DNA from: Tenacibaculum soleae | GTDB lineage: Bacteria; Bacteroidota; Bacteroidia; Flavobacteriales; Flavobacteriaceae | Direction: 5' to 3' | DNA: 64,000 nt | Assembly (NCBI RefSeq): GCF_001693415.1 | Contig: NZ_MAKX01000013.1 | Span: 239,789-303,788 of the forward strand | Shown: positions 8,370-16,473 of the stretch, piece by piece | Layout: the number at the start of each line of letters is the position of its first letter | How positions within the stretch are numbered: position 1 is the stretch's first letter | Position numbers and translations under genes: made by a program | The notes under the pieces: generated by a model | The model's database searches: none | Told to the model about the DNA's origin: nothing | What the model saw: the letters and a program-made list of their open reading frames with translations, nothing else

Positions 8370-10589
8370 TTAGTTTTTAGAAAATTCTAGTTTTTTCTCA
8401 CAAACCGTTTTTTTCAAACGAACACCATAATCTGCCAATGTTTTAATTTCTTTAATACCAGCTAATCGTTCTCTTCCTATTATTAATAAACCTTTGTTAT
8501 TACCTTCAATATGATAGTATTTGTTACTCTCAAAAAATAAAATAAGTTCATCTGAAAAAAACTGTTTTATTTCAGATTCATTTTTTCCTGATAAATAAAA
8601 ACGCTTTGAAAAATCAGGGTGCTTATCAATATCAATATCTTTAAAACCAGTAAAATGATATATATATTCAAAAATACCTTCTTTATCTAATGTAAACTCA
8701 GGTGTATATTTTTCAATATCAATATACATCATGGTTACCTTAATTACTTGTTTTGCAATTAATTCACCTTCAGAAAATTCAACATCAAATAAAGAGCAAT
8801 TTTCATTTGATAAAATATTTGATATTTTACTAATCTTTCTAGTTTTAAAATACCCAAAATGCGGAATTTTAGTAACTTCTTCTTCAGGAAAAGCTTCATA
8901 TTTCCATCTTAATTCACTACAGATGTTTTGTAGGGATTTTTGTCTTTTTGTTAATATATTTTTATTTTCTTGAATTTGAAAAGGATTATTTTTACGTAAA
9001 GCAAACGGATGTTCGCTTCCTGTTTTATAACCATCTAAACCAATTACTTCAAAATGACCACCTTTTCGCTTAAAGGTTTCTGCATAATTGTTAAGATTTT
9101 CCATTACAGAATGATCTATAAAATCACACAAAGAAAAATCGATAATAGCATCTTCACTTTCAGGTATTTGATCTAGTTTAGATTTTAATTTAGTATAGTT
9201 TAAAAAGCTAGAAAAGTTTTTAACTGAAACATAATATTTATCATCTTCTTTAAACATTAAAACATTAGGTTTTAATAAGTTTCTAATAAATAGCGTGATG
9301 TTTTTATTAATAATTATATGAATAATAAAAGTTATGCATATTCCTGCTAAAATACCTGTAATTAAATTGGTCGTAATTGTGGTAAGGAGAGTTGCTAAAA
9401 ATATAATTAACTGTTCTTTACCTATTTTAAATACTTTTTTAATGTTTTCAGGTGAAGCTAATTTATATCCTGTATATACTAAAATAGCAGCTAATGCAGG
9501 TAGCGGAATTTTACGTAATTCGGTGGCAAAAAGTAAAATAAAAACAATTAAAAATACTGCATGAAAAAAGTTAGCTGATCGATTACTACCTTTATTATTT
9601 ACATTTACAGAGCTACGTGCAATTACAGTAACAACATTTAATCCACCTAAAAAACCACTAACAACTGTTGCTAAACCCAAAGCACGAATGTCTTTATTTA
9701 TATTTGAACGTCTTTTTAAAGGATCTAACTTGTCAACCGCTTTAATACTTAGTAAACTTTCAATACTTGCAATTAAAGTAATGGCAATAACTGCATTAAT
9801 AAATTCGAACTGATATACTTTACCAAAATCAGGAAAAGCAAAATTTGATAAAACATCATCAGGTAAATTTATTAGTAAACTTTTATCGATAGGATATGCT
9901 GTGGTCGCAACCAAATCGTAATAATAATACAAACCAACACTTAAAACTACAATCCACATTGGAGCTGGAATTAATTGAAAGTATTTATTACGAATTTTAC
10001 TATAAAAAATCATAATTAATAAACTAATTACTCCTACTAAACCAGCATAAAAAACACTTGTATTATCTGTTTTAATTAAATTTATAATTCCACCAGGAAC
10101 TTGCATTAGTAATTCAATAATACTTCCTTTGGCGTTTAAATTACCAAACATTACATGTATTTGTTTGGCAAAAATACCAATACCAATAGCCGCTAACATT
10201 CCTTGAATAGCGGAAGATGGAAAAAAATCACCTAAAGATCCCATTCTAAGAAAACCAAGAATAATCATAATAACACCAGAGAAAACAATGGCAGCTAACG
10301 TGTATAAATATCCTTGTTGCATATCACCAGCACCAAGTGTTGTAATTGCGGCTAAGACCACGACTACGAGTCCGTTACCAGGCCCAGTAATTGTTACATT
10401 AGCGCCTCCTAAAATAGCTACAATAATACCGCCTACAATAGCAGCAATTGCACCAGATATTGGTGGAGCTCCAGAAGCTAAAGCTAACCCAAAACCTAAA
10501 GGAAGTGCAATTAAAGAAACAACAAAACCAGCAAAAATGTTTTGCGGTATTTCATTTAAAAATGTTTTAAAACGTTTTTCTTTTTTCAT
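8370..10589 (-). CDS. SulP-family anion transporter with STAS domain
   Basis: 739 residues. Residues 1-420 are the polytopic SulP transporter (sulfate, bicarbonate or related anions), with GFGLALASGAPP and ITGPGNGLVVVVLAA near the start. A STAS-like domain (about 440-540, SEDAIIDFSLCDFIDHSVMEN) follows. The last 180 residues form an additional soluble domain that is common in flavobacterial relatives and has no function I can name. The gene overlaps the preceding universal stress protein gene by one base (start codon on its stop), so transport and stress protein are co-expressed. The substrate cannot be told from sequence. Confidence 0.9.
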   Translation of the reverse strand: MKKEKRFKTFLNEIPQNIFAGFVVSLIALPLGFGLALASGAPPISGAIAAIVGGIIVAILGGANVTITGPGNGLVVVVLAAITTLGAGDMQQGYLYTLAAIVFSGVIMIILGFLRMGSLGDFFPSSAIQGMLAAIGIGIFAKQIHVMFGNLNAKGSIIELLMQVPGGIINLIKTDNTSVFYAGLVGVISLLIMIFYSKIRNKYFQLIPAPMWIVVLSVGLYYYYDLVATTAYPIDKSLLINLPDDVLSNFAFPDFGKVYQFEFINAVIAITLIASIESLLSIKAVDKLDPLKRRSNINKDIRALGLATVVSGFLGGLNVVTVIARSSVNVNNKGSNRSANFFHAVFLIVFILLFATELRKIPLPALAAILVYTGYKLASPENIKKVFKIGKEQLIIFLATLLTTITTNLITGILAGICITFIIHIIINKNITLFIRNLLKPNVLMFKEDDKYYVSVKNFSSFLNYTKLKSKLDQIPESEDAIIDFSLCDFIDHSVMENLNNYAETFKRKGGHFEVIGLDGYKTGSEHPFALRKNNPFQIQENKNILTKRQKSLQNICSELRWKYEAFPEEEVTKIPHFGYFKTRKISKISNILSNENCSLFDVEFSEGELIAKQVIKVTMMYIDIEKYTPEFTLDKEGIFEYIYHFTGFKDIDIDKHPDFSKRFYLSGKNESEIKQFFSDELILFFESNKYYHIEGNNKGLLIIGRERLAGIKEIKTLADYGVRLKKTVCEKKLEFSKN

Positions 10590-11416
10590 TATTTAACAAT
10601 TAAAACATCGGTTGGTAATTCTGATAAAATATATTCTAAATCATGCGGAAAAATTCGATCTAAAAGACCTGTTTTTTTAGGTGCACTCATTACTAATAAG
10701 TCAGCTCTTTTAATTTTTGCATAATGCCCTATACAATAACCTCTTCGACCAAAAATACTTTGAGTATTTATAGTAATATCTTTAGTATCTATACATGCTA
10801 ACATTTTATGAACACGTTCGTCTTCCCGTATTTGTAAACGTTCTTTGGTTAAGGTTGCCTTACGCAATGAAATATCATCGTTAACTTTTACATTTAATTC
10901 AGTCTGACTAATCTCTTCAACAATAGTTACTTTTTTACATCCCAATTCTTTTGAGATATTGAAAGCAACTTTAATTGTTTCTTCAGTTTTTTCATCTTTC
11001 AAACCACTAACAACAATGTGTTTACAAACAACGCTTTTTACAGAAGGTTTTAAGAGTAATAAAACAGAACAAGGAGCTTTACGGGTAAGTTTTCGGGCAA
11101 TAGAACCTACATAATATTTGTATATTTTCTCTTTTTGTAAAGCACCTACTATTAATAAATTTACATTTTCATTTTTTATAGTTTGTAAAATAACATCAAC
11201 AGGCTTTCCTTCTTGCCAAATAACTTTTAATGGAAACTTTGGTTTAGGAGCTTTGTTTAATAATTGTTGTAGTTGTTTTTCCTTTTGGTCAGATTTTTTT
11301 CCAACATGAACACCAATTAATTGTGCATTAAACATATTTGATAACCGAATTGTTTCAAATAAGTTGGCTTTTAAATTGGGTGAAAAGGCAATACCTATAA
11401 GTATATTTTTTGTCAA
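10589..11416 (-). CDS. Tandem universal stress protein
   Basis: 275 residues with two UspA folds: residues 1-140 end in LLIVGALQK...GSIARKLTRKAPCSVLLL and residues 145-275 end in LLVMSAPKKTG...LSELPTDVLIV. Such proteins bind nucleotide and act in stress responses. The stop overlaps the start of the SulP transporter by one base. A divergent Na+/H+ antiporter begins 79 bases away, so the group probably serves ion or pH homeostasis, although that link is inferred from position only. Confidence 0.9.
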   Translation of the reverse strand: MTKNILIGIAFSPNLKANLFETIRLSNMFNAQLIGVHVGKKSDQKEKQLQQLLNKAPKPKFPLKVIWQEGKPVDVILQTIKNENVNLLIVGALQKEKIYKYYVGSIARKLTRKAPCSVLLLLKPSVKSVVCKHIVVSGLKDEKTEETIKVAFNISKELGCKKVTIVEEISQTELNVKVNDDISLRKATLTKERLQIREDERVHKMLACIDTKDITINTQSIFGRRGYCIGHYAKIKRADLLVMSAPKKTGLLDRIFPHDLEYILSELPTDVLIVK

Positions 11417-11495
11417 AGTATAAAATTTAAAACGCTCGAAGATATAATTTTCTTGTTGTTAAAAAAAAAATTACTTTTACAAGAAAATAACATTT

Positions 11496-13319
11496 ATGAT
11501 TGAATTGGCAGGAATTATAATATTAGGAATTTTAGCGCAATGGTTTGCTTGGAAATTTAAGATTCCGGCAATTTTACCTTTAATTATAATCGGGTTGTTT
11601 GTTGGGCCTATAGCTGCTGAATTTTTTAATGATGATGGTAGCAAATGGATAGAGCCTGTTTGGAACGGTAAAAAAGGATTGTTTCCTGGAGAAGGGCTGT
11701 ATTATTTTGTTTCATTAGCCATAAGTATTATACTTTTTGAAGGAGGATTAACTTTACGTAGAGAAGAAATTAAGAATATAGGCCCTGTAATAACTAAATT
11801 AATAACCTTAGGTTCGAGCATTACTTTTTTTGGTGCAGGTATTATTGCACATTACACTTTTAACTTAAGTTGGGAGCTATCTTTTTTATTTGCAGGTTTA
11901 ATTATTGTAACAGGTCCAACAGTTATAACACCAATTTTAAGAAATATTCCTCTAAAAAAAGATGTATCCGCAGTTTTAAAATGGGAGGGTATTTTGATTG
12001 ACCCAATAGGAGCTTTGGTTGCGGTATTAGTTTTTGAGTTTATTAGTGTTGGTGGTGGTGCTGGATTTACACAAACAGCATTGTTAGAATTTTTAAAAAT
12101 TCTTTTATTTGGTACTACTTTTGGATTTACATTTGCACATGCTTTAATATTTATTATCAATAAAAAATGGGTACCGCATTATTTATTAAATGTAGTTTCA
12201 TTATCTACTGTTCTTTTAGTTTTTGTTGAATCTGAAATATTTGCTCATGAATCAGGCTTATTAGCTGTTGTCGTAATGGGAATGGTATTAGGTAACAGTA
12301 AGTTGAAAAATTTAAAAGAGATACTTTATTTTAAAGAATCTTTAAGTGTACTATTAATTTCTATATTATTTATTCTTTTGGCAGCAAACATGAATATTGA
12401 AGAGTTAATGCTACTATATAGATGGGAAACATTACTTCTTTTTGCATTAATTGTATTTGTAATTAGACCTTTAGCAGTTTTTGTAAGTGCCTACAATTCG
12501 AATTTAAAAATTAATGAAAAATTATTTATAAGTTGGGTAGGACCAAGAGGTATTGTTGCAGCAGGTATTGCTTCGTTATTTGGAAGTAAGTTGTTAAAGC
12601 AAGGTGTAGCAGGGGCAGAATATATAACCCCTCTTGTTTTTATGATTGTTTTAGGTACCGTATTGTTAAACGCAACCACTGCAAGATTGTTTGCTAAAAT
12701 GATAGGTGTTTTCTTAAAAAAATCGAATGCTATTATGATTATTGGAGCTTCAGATATGGCACGACTTATAGCAGTATATCTAAAGAAAAATAATAGAAGA
12801 GTTGTTATTATCGATTCAAATAAAGATAATATTGAAAAAGCTAAGAATGAAGGTTTAGAGTCTTTTCAGGTAAATATTTATGATGATAATTTAACCGATA
12901 ATATTGAGTTTAATGACGTAGGATATTTATTATCTGTAACAGGTAGTGATTCTATTAACAAATATGCAATTTCTAATTTTTCGAATACCTTTGGTGAACA
13001 AGGAGCGTATCGTTTAGCAAGTTCTCAAGAAATTATTACTAAAGAATACGAAAATAAAGCACAATTATTTACCATTAAAGATGATTATTTAAATTTAATG
13101 GACACGGTAAGAGAGTTTCCTGAGATTCATGAAACTCCAGTAAATTCTATTGAAGAGTATAAAAAGAAAATTAATGAAATTTATGCAGAGTTGAAATCAA
13201 TTCCGATTTTAATGAAAAATAAAAATAATGAAATTTTATTAATATCAGAATTCGAAAAGAAAGTTACTACAATAGAAAATTGGAAGCTAGTTTACCTTGG
13301 TAAAGAATTACAAGTCTAA
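11496..13319 (+). CDS. Cation:proton antiporter with TrkA-N domain
   Basis: 607 residues. The first 400 form a 12-13 helix CPA-type Na+/H+ (or K+/H+) exchanger, with EGGLTLRREE, GPTVITPILR, WEGILIDPIGAL and the ion-site region WVGPRGIVAAGIASLFG. A Rossmann TrkA-N nucleotide-binding domain begins at MIIGASDMARLIAVYL (about residue 412) with the acidic strand end VVIIDSNKDNI. A C-terminal tail follows. The TrkA-N domain suggests gating by NAD(H) or another nucleotide. The 3' end overlaps the convergent dnaX gene by 12 bases. Confidence 0.9.
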   Translation: MIELAGIIILGILAQWFAWKFKIPAILPLIIIGLFVGPIAAEFFNDDGSKWIEPVWNGKKGLFPGEGLYYFVSLAISIILFEGGLTLRREEIKNIGPVITKLITLGSSITFFGAGIIAHYTFNLSWELSFLFAGLIIVTGPTVITPILRNIPLKKDVSAVLKWEGILIDPIGALVAVLVFEFISVGGGAGFTQTALLEFLKILLFGTTFGFTFAHALIFIINKKWVPHYLLNVVSLSTVLLVFVESEIFAHESGLLAVVVMGMVLGNSKLKNLKEILYFKESLSVLLISILFILLAANMNIEELMLLYRWETLLLFALIVFVIRPLAVFVSAYNSNLKINEKLFISWVGPRGIVAAGIASLFGSKLLKQGVAGAEYITPLVFMIVLGTVLLNATTARLFAKMIGVFLKKSNAIMIIGASDMARLIAVYLKKNNRRVVIIDSNKDNIEKAKNEGLESFQVNIYDDNLTDNIEFNDVGYLLSVTGSDSINKYAISNFSNTFGEQGAYRLASSQEIITKEYENKAQLFTIKDDYLNLMDTVREFPEIHETPVNSIEEYKKKINEIYAELKSIPILMKNKNNEILLISEFEKKVTTIENWKLVYLGKELQV

Positions 13320-15020
13320 ACCAAAAGTATTTTTTAACTTTTCTAATAAGGGATTAATTTCCTTTAGTTTTTCGTATTTTTCTTGTGGTGTGTAGGCAAA
13401 CTTTTTTTCTACGGTTTCATTAACAACTACTTTTATTTGAATACCGTAATTGTTTAATTTTTCACGTAAAAATCTGGTTAGTTTAGATTTTCCTCGTTCT
13501 AATTGAGCTTTCATTAAATCGTTAGGTAACGAAAAAATAATGGTAAATGATGTGTCTAATTGTGGTTCACCAGAAGCTAATATAGCCGCTATACTACGCT
13601 CACCAAGCTCTTGTAGTTTAAAGTAGTATTTTTTCCACGCATCTTTAAGCTCCTCATGTGTAAAGGGGGTTTTAGGGTGGTTTTCAAAATTTTCATCATC
13701 ATCGTCAATGGTTTTATAAACCTTTTTTTGATGTACACTTTTTAATGATAAAGCAGAACTACGTCGCTTTATATTTTTTAAAAGAGGTTTTGTTGATTTT
13801 GGAGCACTTTCTTTAACAACAGCCTGATTTATTTTAACTTTTTCAGGTGTATTTGTAACTGGTTTTTCAACTTTATTTGTTACTGTTTTCTTTATTGATG
13901 GAGATAAAGAAGTAAAAAAAGTAGCTGGAATTATGTAGTTGTTAGATTTTTTTTTTGCTCCATCAAAATTGATAGAGGCTATTTGCATTAAGGTTAATTC
14001 TACCAACAAACGTTGATTTTTACTGCCTCGATATTTTAAATCACAATCATTAGCTTTATCAATTGCGGGAACTAAAAATTGCATGTTAGCTTTTTTAGAT
14101 TGCTCTAAATATTTCTTTTTAGTATTGTCGCCAACTTCTAATAAAGGTATGGTAGCTTCATCTTTTGCAACTAATAAATCTCTAAAATGTGATGCTAATC
14201 CGTTTATAAAATGATGTCCTTCAAAACCTTTGCTTAACACATTATTAAACGCCATTAATACTTCAGGAATTTTATGTTCAATCAATAAATCCGTGATATT
14301 AAAATATACATCGTAATCTAATACGTTTAAGTTTTGTGTAACAGCTTCGCGAGTTAAATTACTACCAGAAAAACTTACTACTCTATCAAAAATAGATAAA
14401 GCATCACGCATTGCGCCATCAGCTTTTTGAGCAATTACATGCAAAGCATCATCATCGGCAGTAATATTTTCTTTTGCACAAATAGTTTTTAAATAATTTT
14501 TAGCATCTAAAACACCGATTCGTTTAAAATCAAAAATTTGACAACGAGACAATATCGTTGGTATAATTTTATGTTTTTCGGTAGTTGCTAAAATAAAAAT
14601 AGCGTGTGCAGGCGGTTCTTCTAAGGTTTTTAAAAACGCATTAAAAGCTGCTTGCGAAAGCATGTGTACCTCGTCAATAATATATACTTTATATTTTCCT
14701 GTTTGTGGCGGAATACGAACCTGATCGGTTAAGCTACGAATATCATCAACCGAGTTATTAGAAGCAGCATCTAATTCAAAAATATTAAAAGCAAAATCTT
14801 CATCAGCATTGGTTTCAGCATCTTCTTGATTAATGCGTTTTGCTAAAATTCGTGCACAGGATGTTTTACCAACACCACGGGGTCCTGTAAATAATAATGC
14901 TTGTGCTAAATGGTTATTTTTTATAGCGTTTTCTAACGTATTTGTGATGGCTTGCTGTCCAACAACATCCTCAAAGTTTTGAGGGCGATATTTACGCGCT
15001 GATACTATAAAATGCTCCAT
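13308..15020 (-). CDS. dnaX: DNA polymerase III subunit gamma/tau
   Basis: 570-residue clamp-loader ATPase that loads the beta clamp. It shows YRPQNFEDVVGQ, Walker A GPRGVGKTS, IIDEVHMLS, EEPPAHAIFILATTE, sensor residues in PTILSRCQIFDFKRI, and the tau-type C-terminal extension. The four-cysteine zinc module usual after RILAK in many bacteria is replaced by an acidic stretch (RINQEDAETNADEDFAF), which I believe is normal in flavobacteria. The 3' end overlaps the antiporter gene by 12 bases. Confidence 0.95.
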   Translation of the reverse strand: MEHFIVSARKYRPQNFEDVVGQQAITNTLENAIKNNHLAQALLFTGPRGVGKTSCARILAKRINQEDAETNADEDFAFNIFELDAASNNSVDDIRSLTDQVRIPPQTGKYKVYIIDEVHMLSQAAFNAFLKTLEEPPAHAIFILATTEKHKIIPTILSRCQIFDFKRIGVLDAKNYLKTICAKENITADDDALHVIAQKADGAMRDALSIFDRVVSFSGSNLTREAVTQNLNVLDYDVYFNITDLLIEHKIPEVLMAFNNVLSKGFEGHHFINGLASHFRDLLVAKDEATIPLLEVGDNTKKKYLEQSKKANMQFLVPAIDKANDCDLKYRGSKNQRLLVELTLMQIASINFDGAKKKSNNYIIPATFFTSLSPSIKKTVTNKVEKPVTNTPEKVKINQAVVKESAPKSTKPLLKNIKRRSSALSLKSVHQKKVYKTIDDDDENFENHPKTPFTHEELKDAWKKYYFKLQELGERSIAAILASGEPQLDTSFTIIFSLPNDLMKAQLERGKSKLTRFLREKLNNYGIQIKVVVNETVEKKFAYTPQEKYEKLKEINPLLEKLKNTFGLDL

Positions 15021-15042
15021 TAATTTACATTGTTTATATTAA

Positions 15043-15050
15043 CAAAAATA
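15043..15050 (-). promoter_or_regulatory. -7 promoter element of dnaX
   Basis: On the minus strand TATTTTTG matches TAnnTTTG, 22 bases before the dnaX ATG at 15020. Confidence 0.55.
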
Positions 15051-15099
15051 GAAAACCCGATATTAACTAACAAACAATTTTCTTAATGAAAGCCTAAAG

Positions 15100-15128
15100 T
15101 TGTAAACAATTGTATAAACTTATCTTTG
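15100..15128 (+). promoter_or_regulatory. Promoter of msrA (-33 TTG and -7 TATCTTTG)
   Basis: TATCTTTG at 15121-15128 is an exact Bacteroidota -7 element, with TTG at 15100-15102 at the -33 position. The msrA ATG follows at 15159. Confidence 0.7.
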
Positions 15129-15158
15129 CGTACGACTAATGTTTAAAATATATATAAT

Positions 15159-15806
15159 ATGAAGCGATTTAAAACAACTACATTTTTTGCAATTCTATTT
15201 TTCAGTTTATTATTGATGAATTTTTCAAGTGCTAAAGAAAAAAAGAGTAGCAACATTAATGAATCAATATTACAAGAAATTAAGGTTGCCTATTTTGCAG
15301 GTGGGTGTTTTTGGTGTGTTGAAGCAATTTTTGAAAGTGTAATAGGCGTAGAGGAGGCTGTTTCTGGGTATGCAGGTGGATTTACAAAAAATCCAACATA
15401 CGAAAGTAGTAATACGGGTAAAACAGGACATGCAGAGGCTGTGGCTGTGTATTATAACCCCAAAAAAGTAAGTTTTAAAACGTTGGTTGATGTTTATTTT
15501 GGTTCACACAATCCAACTACAATAAATGGGCAACATCCTGATTATGGTTCGCAATACAGGTCGATTGCTTTTTATAATAATCAACAAGAAAAAATGATTA
15601 TTGAAAACAAAATTAAACTACTAAATATCGAAGTTTATAACGGACAAGTAGTGACTGAAGTAAAAAAGATAAAAAAGTTTTACAAAGCAGAAGACTATCA
15701 TCAAGATTACGAAAAAATGCATCCTGAAAACCCTTATATTCAAAATGTTTCAATTCCCAGATTGAATCGTTTTAAAAAGAAATTTCCTCAATTACTTAAA
15801 AAGTAA
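15159..15806 (+). CDS. msrA: Exported peptide-methionine (S)-S-oxide reductase MsrA
   Basis: 215 residues. It repairs oxidised methionine in proteins. The active-site motif is AGGCFWCVEAIF with catalytic Cys50 and a second Cys at 53, followed by SGYAGG, GHAEAV and QYRS. An N-terminal hydrophobic segment (about 8-24) precedes the domain, so the enzyme is likely secreted or membrane-anchored in the periplasm, unlike the cytosolic E. coli enzyme. It has its own promoter and is a single-gene unit. Its last codons form one arm of a 17-bp hairpin. Confidence 0.93.
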   Translation: MKRFKTTTFFAILFFSLLLMNFSSAKEKKSSNINESILQEIKVAYFAGGCFWCVEAIFESVIGVEEAVSGYAGGFTKNPTYESSNTGKTGHAEAVAVYYNPKKVSFKTLVDVYFGSHNPTTINGQHPDYGSQYRSIAFYNNQQEKMIIENKIKLLNIEVYNGQVVTEVKKIKKFYKAEDYHQDYEKMHPENPYIQNVSIPRLNRFKKKFPQLLKK

Positions 15807-15817
15807 TTGAGGAAATT
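15781..15817. terminator. Hairpin at the msrA stop codon
   Basis: A perfect 17-bp stem (arms AATTTCCTCAATTACTT and its complement) has an AAA loop. The msrA stop codon lies inside the right arm. On the minus strand a T-rich tract (TTCTTTTT) follows, so it fits best as terminator of the convergent minus-strand lipoprotein operon; it may also protect the msrA transcript end. Confidence 0.65.
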
Positions 15818-15860
15818 AAAAAAAAATAAACTTTTGTTGTTTATAAAAGCGTAAATAGTT

Positions 15861-16463
15861 TTATCTACCTGCTACTATGATAGGAAAAGTAGCTTCAATA
15901 TCAGTCTCTCCACCAGCATTTGTCATATCTCCATCGGCAACATTATCACCATTTTTAGTTGGTTCATGTTTTAAAATAATTGTATAACTACCTGTACCAG
16001 TAGCACCTGTTTTTACAGTAAATTTAACTCCTAACGGATTTCCATCAGTATCAATATCATCTTCATTATACATAAATGTACTTTCTATACCTGAAGCTGT
16101 ATAAAAAAACTGGTGTTCTTCAGCTTCTTCTATAACTTCTAACGTAATGTTATCAACAGGACTTTCATTTTCATTTAATAATGTAATAACAGCACTATAA
16201 GTAGTGTTTGCCATTAAAGTACCTCCGGTAATTTCAGGTTCTCCATGTTCCTCTTCGTGCTCTCCTTCTTCATGTCCTCCTTCTTCATGATCTTCTACAT
16301 TTTTCCATTCTAAAGTTACAGGATCTCCAGTTTCAGGAGTTAAAACAACTTTCATAGTTGTAATTAATTCTTCATCATGGATGTGCTCTGGATCACTATC
16401 AGAACAAGAAGTTACAATAATTGAACTGATAAATAATACTGCTAAAAGTTTAATATTTTTCAT
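15861..16463 (-). CDS. His/Glu-rich lipoprotein of a metal-type TonB locus
   Basis: 200 residues with a lipoprotein signal peptide (lipobox IVTSC). Just after the Cys come HIHDEE and an ITTMKVVLTPETGDPVTLEW segment. Then comes a His/Glu-rich insertion, VEDHEEGGHEEGEHEEEHGE, of the kind that binds metal ions. The rest (GTLMANTTYSAVITLLNESP-like, EEAEEHQFFYT) resembles flavobacterial proteins annotated 'type 1 periplasmic binding fold'. The gene follows the TonB receptor by 10 bases and should be its surface or periplasmic partner. Metal binding is inferred from composition. Confidence 0.8.
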   Translation of the reverse strand: MKNIKLLAVLFISSIIVTSCSDSDPEHIHDEELITTMKVVLTPETGDPVTLEWKNVEDHEEGGHEEGEHEEEHGEPEITGGTLMANTTYSAVITLLNENESPVDNITLEVIEEAEEHQFFYTASGIESTFMYNEDDIDTDGNPLGVKFTVKTGATGTGSYTIILKHEPTKNGDNVADGDMTNAGGETDIEATFPIIVAGR

Positions 16464-16473
16464 TGTTAAGTTT

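Noticed and set aside
10288..10596. A 102-codon plus-strand frame rich in Ala, Pro and Thr.
   Set aside because: It is antisense to the well-supported N-terminal membrane domain of the SulP transporter.
15043..15128. Possible shared regulatory site in the dnaX/msrA divergent region.
   Set aside because: Only two promoters are visible; no palindrome or repeat links them.
16230..16330. GAA/TTC-rich run suggested a microsatellite contingency locus.
   Set aside because: It encodes the His/Glu segment and is irregular, with no pure repeat long enough to slip readily.
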